Below are positions 4,448 through 9,277 of a DNA stretch of 9,277 bases, one piece after another. The position numbers were made by a program, and so were the translations under genes. The notes beneath the pieces are model-generated. The model searched no databases. It was given only the letters and a program-made list of their open reading frames with translations, and had not been told where the DNA came from. Source of the stretch: Pseudopedobacter saltans (GTDB lineage: Bacteria > Bacteroidota > Bacteroidia > Chitinophagales > Chitinophagaceae); NCBI GenBank assembly GCA_003241175.1, contig QFOI01000114.1, positions 1-9,277 on the forward strand. Direction: 5' to 3'. The first letter of the stretch is position 1. The number at the start of each line of letters is the position of its first letter.

Positions 4448-5773
4448 TTATTTTTTGGATACGAGAAATACCTGATGCCCTGCTTTCAGGGTTACTTTTG
4501 GCGTTTTTACCTTTTTGGAGAAATAGCCAGACACGCCCTGTATCATGCCGCGTCCAAGGTCAGAGACGATCTGCTGTCCTGCCGAACTGGAAAACGTAAA
4601 GCTGGTTCCTGCCGACTGGCCCATATTGCCCACCATTTCGGTAAGGGCATTCATTTCGGGCGAATACGGAACATACAAGCCCTGCTGACCGTCCAGATCG
4701 TAAATGGTTATGTCAACCGGAATGATATTACCATCCAGTTCTATGGAATTGATTTTGAGCTGTAACCGCCCTCCCTGATATTTAGTATTAGCCGTAACAA
4801 TGGTTCCCTGTGGAATGCTACGGCCGGGTGTCTGGGCTGCTTCGAGCAAACGTAAACGAACTCCCGTTTCTCCTATAACCGTCTGCGTTTCCAGTACACT
4901 GGCTTTGATACTGTTTTTTGGTTGTACAACCTGCTCCTTAGAGCCTGGTGTATAAAAGCCGCGGTTTTGAGGCCGGCTCCAATCAGTTAAAAATGCACTG
5001 TCGGTAGGTTCACGGTACAAAGCCGACACTGTGTTTTTCCTTTTCGGCGTGAATGTTACAAAATACTCTTTCTGCGTATTGGAAGAAGATGTTCGGGCAG
5101 AACTGTCCGTTTTAACTTGTTGTACAGTATTGGTATTTGTAGGCATATACTTTGCCGCCATCTGATAAGATTTTTCCATCAATGCCAATTGGTCGCCAAC
5201 GGTTACCGCCTTAGGTACCTCTTTTTCAGACAGTTTTGCCTTTAGTTCATCCACCTGCCTACGGAGTTCCAGCGTCTCGGCATTATCATTCTGATAGAAA
5301 GAACCTAATGCGCTTTGTGCATTACGATAGCTATTAAGTCCGGGATTGCGTGAAGTCCTGCCATCCTCACTGGTAGAACTCCCGCGGTCTTCGGGTCTAT
5401 CCACTTTTTTCTCCTGCGCACTGTCGGTATTCCAATAATCCGCAAGTGTTGCCAGGGCATTGCGCTTTTCCTGCTCCTTTTGTTCCTGCATTTCCTGCTC
5501 GTATGCCTTTCCCTTGTCTTCCGGCATTCCGGCTTCTGTGGCCTGCGGAACGGAATCGTTCAGCCCGATGTCTTTGATTTCTTTTTTATCTCCGGAAGGT
5601 TTAAATATCAGGTACATACACCCGACAAACACCACCCCCATCAATATAAAGATGAGTGGCTTTTTAAGTTTGTCCATTTTATTTTGGGAGCTCTCCTGCA
5701 ACACACCGCTGGTTGTTTCGGCATTCCCTTCTGTTATCCGGACAACCGTTTTTTTATTCTCCTTTTCTTTCAT
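4448..5773 (-). CDS. traM: Conjugative transposon protein TraM, VirB10-like
   Basis: A 441-aa protein of the Bacteroides conjugative transposon TraM family, the probable VirB10-like scaffold joining inner and outer membranes. Order of parts: short cytoplasmic N-terminus (1-37), one membrane helix (about 39-57, PLIFILMGVVFVGCMYLIF), a Glu/Gln-rich likely coiled-coil and flexible periplasmic linker (about 80-185), a Ser/Thr-rich linker (about 215-245), and a conserved C-terminal beta domain (about 285-441) with TPGRSIPQGTIV, RLQLKINSIELDGNIIPVDI and the final KAGHQVFLVSKK. The start overlaps the end of the TraL-like gene by 20 bases, suggesting coupled translation. Length and domain order are as expected, with no sign of damage. 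Confidence 0.93.
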   Translation of the reverse strand: MKEKENKKTVVRITEGNAETTSGVLQESSQNKMDKLKKPLIFILMGVVFVGCMYLIFKPSGDKKEIKDIGLNDSVPQATEAGMPEDKGKAYEQEMQEQKEQEKRNALATLADYWNTDSAQEKKVDRPEDRGSSTSEDGRTSRNPGLNSYRNAQSALGSFYQNDNAETLELRRQVDELKAKLSEKEVPKAVTVGDQLALMEKSYQMAAKYMPTNTNTVQQVKTDSSARTSSSNTQKEYFVTFTPKRKNTVSALYREPTDSAFLTDWSRPQNRGFYTPGSKEQVVQPKNSIKASVLETQTVIGETGVRLRLLEAAQTPGRSIPQGTIVTANTKYQGGRLQLKINSIELDGNIIPVDITIYDLDGQQGLYVPYSPEMNALTEMVGNMGQSAGTSFTFSSSAGQQIVSDLGRGMIQGVSGYFSKKVKTPKVTLKAGHQVFLVSKK

Positions 5774-6044
5774 AAAGCTTCTTTTTTAAGATTGTTGATA
5801 CACTGTCCTGCAACCTTGCAGGATTTTCACTTTTGAGGACAGGGTTTTCAATATGCTCAATGACCATACTGTTGCCAGACTTTTTGGTATCGTACCATAC
5901 CTTGCCGATGACCACTGCGGTGAGCAGCAGGTAACCCACAAAAAAGTACAGGATGTATTGATGCTGCTTCCGCAGGGACAACACCCTCCAGCGCTCATCC
6001 AGCCGGTTAAGGTACCTGTCCACGCTTGCTCTTATTTTTTTCAT
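5754..6044 (-). CDS. Small inner-membrane conjugation protein, TraL-like
   Basis: A 96-aa protein in the traL position, just upstream of traM. It has a basic N-terminal cytoplasmic segment (1-28, with RYLNRLDERWRVLSLRKQHQ), a single membrane helix (about 29-49, ILYFFVGYLLLTAVVIGKVW) and a short tail with VIEHIENPVLKSE, probably periplasmic. Assignment to TraL rests on size, topology and position rather than a sharp motif, so the symbol is left blank. It probably assists assembly of the TraK/TraM inner-membrane complex (inference). The gene overlaps traM by 20 bases and is 18 bases after the preceding stop. Confidence 0.8.
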   Translation of the reverse strand: MKKIRASVDRYLNRLDERWRVLSLRKQHQYILYFFVGYLLLTAVVIGKVWYDTKKSGNSMVIEHIENPVLKSENPARLQDSVSTILKKKLYERKGE

Positions 6045-6062
6045 GTCTTACTGTTTCTGTTG

Positions 6063-6491
6063 TTAGAACCGGAAACGGCCGGGTCTTTTTCGTGCTTTTT
6101 GCCTTTGGACTTCCATAACCATCGCAACGGCCTCAGATGCCTTGGGTACGGTTATGACTGACAGGTTTGTCCGCTCTGATTTTATCAGCAGTTGTCCAAA
6201 ACGGTCTTTCCTGGCGACTTCCATTTTGTTGAGTGAGAATTTCCCGTTCAGGTATGTTACCCACATGGTGCATTCTACACGGGGCTTGGTATCCCCCGAC
6301 CATTGCAGGTAGCAGGTCAACAATAAGTCCCGCCTTGGCAAACTGTCTGCACCTTTCCTACAGCTTGCGAGGTATTCGCCGATACTGTCTTTCAGCTTTC
6401 CGGCATACGCACCCTGCGTGCGGAAATAACCGTTATAGCCCTTGTCTCTCAGGAATTTTGAGAACGTGTTTAAATCTGATAATGCTTCCAT
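6063..6491 (-). CDS. Conserved-looking hypothetical protein between traK and the traL-like gene
   Basis: I do not recognise a named family. The product is soluble and basic: a helical N-terminus (EALSDLNTFSKFLRDKGYNGYF), a central beta-rich part (RDLLLTCYLQWSGDTKPRVECTMWVTYL in two pieces) and a helical, strongly basic tail ending KARKRPGRFRF. It has no signal peptide or membrane helix, so it is predicted cytoplasmic, unlike its neighbours. The ATG start at 6491 gives 142 aa and lies 10 bases after the traK stop behind an A-rich leader; a TTG at 6512 would give 149 aa and overlap traK by 11 bases. I prefer the ATG. Placement inside the tight operon argues for a transfer role; the basic tail could contact DNA or an acidic partner (inference). 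CTnDOT has no gene at this spot. Confidence 0.8.
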   Translation of the reverse strand: MEALSDLNTFSKFLRDKGYNGYFRTQGAYAGKLKDSIGEYLASCRKGADSLPRRDLLLTCYLQWSGDTKPRVECTMWVTYLNGKFSLNKMEVARKDRFGQLLIKSERTNLSVITVPKASEAVAMVMEVQRQKARKRPGRFRF

Positions 6492-6501
6492 AATATTGTT
6501 T

Positions 6502-7125
6502 TTAGCGTTCAATAACCTCTATGTCCCTGTTTTCGATTACCGCAAACTTTTCAATATTGAAGCCCTGTGGATTGTTGTCCGAACGGACAGAGTTCACAAG
6601 GAAGCAGGAAGTAATCAGGTTACGCCTAGTTACATTGCTCGAACGGATGATGAACTGTTTGGCGTAGGTGCGCACCGCATACGGATAGTGTTCGAAGTTG
6701 CATACGACACTATCCACCTCGATGCGTTGCTGTACGTTTCCTGAAATGATACGGCTGTAATAGCCCTTTTCAGATAAGTCCTTGTAGTAATCAAAAGCTG
6801 ACTTGTCGGCAAGGCTGAATGCCCGTTTCATGTTGCTTTCGATGGCATCCTTGTCGGGAGCCAATGTGAAGAACAGTTCGTGAAAACGTCTGACGTGTTC
6901 CCTAGCTTCCACAGGACGGTTGATGCTCGCATCCTGCGACAAGGCAAGCATCAGGGATTTACCATTGTCAAGTACATAGATTTTTTGGCGTTGCTGCTCT
7001 GCAAAGCTGTAGGAACGCCACACGGTGTATCCTACAATACCAATGCAGAGAACCGCAAAAACAATGGCATATAGTCGTATCTGCCTAAAGCTGTTCTCGA
7101 TATTTCTTAGCGTTTTAAATTCCAT
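6502..7125 (-). CDS. traK: Conjugative transposon protein TraK, VirB8-like
   Basis: A 207-aa protein of the Bacteroidetes TraK family, the VirB8-like inner-membrane component of the mating channel. A short cytoplasmic N-terminus (MEFKTLRNIENSFRQIR) leads into one membrane helix (about 18-37, LYAIVFAVLCIGIVGYTVW). The periplasmic remainder carries conserved-looking segments REHVRRFHELFFTLAPD (about 75-91) and KGYYSRIISGNVQQRI (about 120-135), and ends FNIEKFAVIENRDIEVIER. Length is typical and the domain complete. It starts 21 bases after the traJ stop and ends just before the next gene, consistent with a single operon. Confidence 0.93.
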   Translation of the reverse strand: MEFKTLRNIENSFRQIRLYAIVFAVLCIGIVGYTVWRSYSFAEQQRQKIYVLDNGKSLMLALSQDASINRPVEAREHVRRFHELFFTLAPDKDAIESNMKRAFSLADKSAFDYYKDLSEKGYYSRIISGNVQQRIEVDSVVCNFEHYPYAVRTYAKQFIIRSSNVTRRNLITSCFLVNSVRSDNNPQGFNIEKFAVIENRDIEVIER

Positions 7126-7146
7126 TTCTAAATGATTTAATTGTTT

Positions 7147-8142
7147 TTATTTCCCCATTAATTTGCCACCGATGTTTCCAACAGTTGAACCAGCTCCAGC
7201 TCCGGCGATATTTCCAGCTTTCATTGCAGTCTGGTTTATGTTGCGGGTAAAGTTCCCTGCACCTCCTGCCTGTATAATCCATCCTGTTACCGTTGGTATC
7301 GTGAAGTAGCCCACGATGCCGATAATCATAAAGATGATGTATACGGTATTGGACGTGTCGGGAATAAATGTTGGGTCAGACAACATCTGGATGTCCTTTT
7401 CAACAATCAGGGACTGTATCCTTGCAAGCATGGAACTGAACAAATCCGAAACAGGTAGCCATAGGTAAACGCTGATGTACCTCGTCAGCCATTGCGTGAG
7501 CGTACTTTGAAAGCCGTCCCATATGGAAATAGCAAAAGCTATCGGTCCTAGTATCGAGAGGACTATCAGGAAAAACGTACGAATGGTATCAATAACAAGT
7601 GCCGCAGCCTGAAAAAGTATTTCCAAAAGATTGCGGAACCAGTCCTTTATGGCTTTCTCTATCTTGTAGGCTTGTCTTTCCATATACATTCCCGCCATTG
7701 TCCCGATGTCGGACGGCGACCAGCCCAACTCGTCCAGCTTCTTGTCAAACTCTTCGTCCGACACCATATAAGCGGTTTCTGGATTTCGTACCATCGCTTC
7801 GTATTCCAACTGGTCTTTTTGTTGCTGCAATTGGTTAAGGTCAAGCACTTGGCCTTCCAGTATTTGGTGGGTTCCTACCACTACAGGACTTAGTACGGCA
7901 TTGATAGTTCCCAGTACGATGGTCGGAAAGAACATAATGCACAGTCCCAATGCAAACGGACGGAGTAATGGAAACATATCAATAGGTTCAGCACGGCTTA
8001 AAGCCTGCCAGACCTTTAATGCCACATAGAACAATGCTCCCAGTCCTGCAAGACCTTTTGCTACTGCTGCCATATCGCCTGCAAGCGGCATCATGTCATC
8101 GTAAAGTGAACGTAATAGTTCGTGAAGATTATTCCATTCCAT
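7147..8142 (-). CDS. traJ: Conjugative transposon protein TraJ, VirB6/TrbL-like
   Basis: A 331-aa polytopic inner-membrane protein of the Bacteroidetes TraJ family, likely the VirB6-type channel component. Hydrophobic segments lie at about 24-46, 61-86, 171-207 (enough for two helices), possibly 219-238, and 266-291. A hydrophilic loop at about 95-170, rich in Gln/Glu (LNQLQQQKDQLEYEA), separates the first and second groups. The C-terminus is Gly/Ala-rich (AGGAGNFTRNINQTAMKAGN to the end). The gene starts 3 bases after the traI stop, so translation is probably coupled. Length and topology fit the family and no damage is seen. Confidence 0.92.
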   Translation of the reverse strand: MEWNNLHELLRSLYDDMMPLAGDMAAVAKGLAGLGALFYVALKVWQALSRAEPIDMFPLLRPFALGLCIMFFPTIVLGTINAVLSPVVVGTHQILEGQVLDLNQLQQQKDQLEYEAMVRNPETAYMVSDEEFDKKLDELGWSPSDIGTMAGMYMERQAYKIEKAIKDWFRNLLEILFQAAALVIDTIRTFFLIVLSILGPIAFAISIWDGFQSTLTQWLTRYISVYLWLPVSDLFSSMLARIQSLIVEKDIQMLSDPTFIPDTSNTVYIIFMIIGIVGYFTIPTVTGWIIQAGGAGNFTRNINQTAMKAGNIAGAGAGSTVGNIGGKLMGK

Positions 8143-8145
8143 AGT

Positions 8146-8778
8146 CTACCAGTATTTTTGGTTAGCAGTTCCATAGAGTTGAAGTACTCTTTGGGTATCG
8201 TTTTTCTTTTTCGCACGCAGGTAGCTTACAGAAATATTCTTGTTGGTGTAGTAACGGACAAGGCTGTGATAATCCTTTACCTCTTTGTACACACGGTCGA
8301 TGATATCCATACGTTCCTTATCGTTCAGGGAAAGGCTGGAAGCCGTAATGATCAGTTTTAGTTCTTTCAGCAGTTCAGTGCTCTCGTTGAGCAGTGCCGC
8401 ATAACCATTGGCGATGGCCACCAGTTCCTGCGGCTTGAAATTGGGGTCGTTCATCATCTTACCAAAATTGGTCACGTACATTTCCGAAACATCTCCAACG
8501 AGCAAAACCGTTTGCTGTACTTTGCGGGCATCTTTCACCAGGTTGTTGATAGCTTGTAGCTTATCATAGTATGCCTTGCCCTGGTCATACACTTTCTTTA
8601 CTTCCTCGAAATTTTTTATAACGTTGGAGACCGTGGAAGAGGTCTGCACGATTTCATTGGCACTGTTGATGATTCCCTGTGCCAGATTGGAAGGATCACT
8701 TACCACCCATTGGGCTTTTGCTGAAGGTGACACGGCAAGCATGAATGCCGTGCACGCCAGTAACATAGATTTTTTCAT
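8146..8778 (-). CDS. traI: Conjugal transfer protein TraI, DUF4141 family
   Basis: A 210-aa exported protein of the DUF4141/TraI family of Bacteroidetes conjugative elements (unrelated to the F-plasmid relaxase TraI). A signal peptide spans residues 1-22 (MKKSMLLACTAFMLAVSPSAKA, cleaved before Gln23-Trp24). The mature part is almost all helical: WVVSDPSNLAQGIINSANEI, then long amphipathic helices with NVIKNFEEVKKVYDQGKAYYDKLQ and the later SLVRYYTNKNISVSYLR region. Its exact job is not known; a VirB5-like or chaperone-like periplasmic role is an inference from its position between the VirB4-like and VirB6-like genes. It starts 31 bases after the traG stop. A traH gene, found between traG and traI in CTnDOT, is absent. 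Confidence 0.9.
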   Translation of the reverse strand: MKKSMLLACTAFMLAVSPSAKAQWVVSDPSNLAQGIINSANEIVQTSSTVSNVIKNFEEVKKVYDQGKAYYDKLQAINNLVKDARKVQQTVLLVGDVSEMYVTNFGKMMNDPNFKPQELVAIANGYAALLNESTELLKELKLIITASSLSLNDKERMDIIDRVYKEVKDYHSLVRYYTNKNISVSYLRAKKKNDTQRVLQLYGTANQKYW

Positions 8779-8809
8779 TTTTACTGATTTTTAAATTGTG
8801 AATGATTGA

Positions 8810-9277
8810 TTATTCTTTTGCTTTGTCCCGCCTCTGCATGGCGATATGTTTGATGGCGAGTTCGACGTTGCCGTCCAGTTCGGAAGCGAGCTGCATCACT
8901 TCCATTTTTTCAGTTTCTTCAGTTGTATAGGCGAGATATTCCTCCAGACTGACTTCGGTGGCATAGACTGCCGAGTGCGTACCACCTAAGCCGATCCAGA
9001 CCTCTTTGTAAAGCCGGCTTGCATCGTTGTTCATATTGATGGAAAGTACCTGTCCTTTTTCTTTGTCCGTAAGCCCCAGCATCGCCTGTATGTCATCAAA
9101 CTTGTTCATGTACTTGCGCTGGTCGAGCAGAATTTTACAGTCGGAGTTGTTGATGATGGTTTCTTTCACAATGGGCGACTGGATGATGTCGTCAACCTCC
9201 TGTGTAACCACAATGGCTTCGCCGAAAAACTTACGTACCGTCTTGAATAAATACTTGATATACTCCGCCATTCCCTC
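8810..9277 (-). CDS. traG: Conjugation system ATPase TraG (VirB4-like), C-terminal part (5' end outside window)
   Basis: This is the C-terminal end of the TraG-family conjugative transposon ATPase, the VirB4-like motor that energises assembly and substrate transfer. The frame is open to the right edge (Glu-Gly precede the first visible Met), so the start and the Walker A and B motifs lie outside. Visible family features are AIVVTQEVDDIIQSPIVKET, matching the VirB4 motif with the conserved Gln followed by a helix, then INNSDCKILLDQRKY and VWIGLGGTHSAVYATEVS near the end. The last 25 residues are helical and basic. It is the most upstream tra gene in view and is followed by traI after 31 bases; the operon promoter must be further right. 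Confidence 0.92.
   Translation of the reverse strand, partial: EGMAEYIKYLFKTVRKFFGEAIVVTQEVDDIIQSPIVKETIINNSDCKILLDQRKYMNKFDDIQAMLGLTDKEKGQVLSINMNNDASRLYKEVWIGLGGTHSAVYATEVSLEEYLAYTTEETEKMEVMQLASELDGNVELAIKHIAMQRRDKAKE

Noticed and set aside
4412..4765. Plus-strand open frame of 117 codons opposite the end of traM
   Set aside because: Antisense to the conserved C-terminal domain of TraM, with no family resemblance.
5480..5836. Plus-strand open frame of 118 codons opposite the start of traM and end of the traL-like gene
   Set aside because: Shadow of two well-supported, coupled minus-strand genes.
1..9277. CRISPR array, insertion sequence ends, tRNA or rRNA genes
   Set aside because: No regularly spaced repeats, transposase or integrase coding, terminal inverted repeats with target duplication, or RNA gene signatures were seen on reading both strands.

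Overview
The window looks like part of an integrative and conjugative element (a CTnDOT-type conjugative transposon) from a member of the Bacteroidota. A non-Bacteroides host such as a flavobacterium or sphingobacterium seems likely. The evidence is a run of Bacteroidetes-specific Tra proteins, a PRTRC-system ThiF gene, A-rich leaders without Shine-Dalgarno sequences, and a TAnnTTTG-like promoter element. Assignments rest on recognising protein families by eye; no search was run.

Layout. At the left edge, on the plus strand, is the 3' part of a PRTRC (ParB-related, ThiF-related cassette) ThiF-family gene. It is followed by about 325 bp of non-coding, palindrome-rich DNA that contains a probable terminator. 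Next on the plus strand is an AT-rich gene for an unrecognised 330-aa protein (883-1875). Everything from 1887 to the right edge is on the minus strand. Read in the direction of transcription (right to left), this is the conjugation operon: traG (3' part only), traI, traJ, traK, an unnamed 142/149-aa gene, a TraL-like small membrane protein, traM, traN and an 80-aa gene. The operon ends at a strong hairpin (3126-3169). Beyond the hairpin lies a second minus-strand group: two overlapping paralogous genes for small HTH (excisionase/MerR-like) proteins and a gene for a stand-alone degenerate receiver-like protein.

How the genes work together. TraG (VirB4-like ATPase), TraJ (VirB6-like polytopic protein), TraK (VirB8-like), the TraL-like protein, TraM (VirB10-like) and TraN (VirB9-like) would form the mating-pore type IV secretion system. 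TraI is an exported accessory protein. The tight spacing, with several overlaps or gaps of a few bases, indicates one co-translated operon whose promoter lies beyond the right edge. The HTH pair resembles the Xis2c/Xis2d arrangement that controls excision and transfer in CTnDOT, so it and the receiver-like protein may form a small regulatory module. No integrase, relaxase, attachment site, rRNA, tRNA or CRISPR array is visible.

The points most worth a second look are the degenerate stand-alone receiver next to the HTH pair, a pair of 16-bp direct repeats 20 bp apart upstream of that pair, the palindrome cluster after the PRTRC gene, the extra conserved-looking gene between traK and the traL-like gene, and the early end of the tra operon (no traO/P/Q, no traH).
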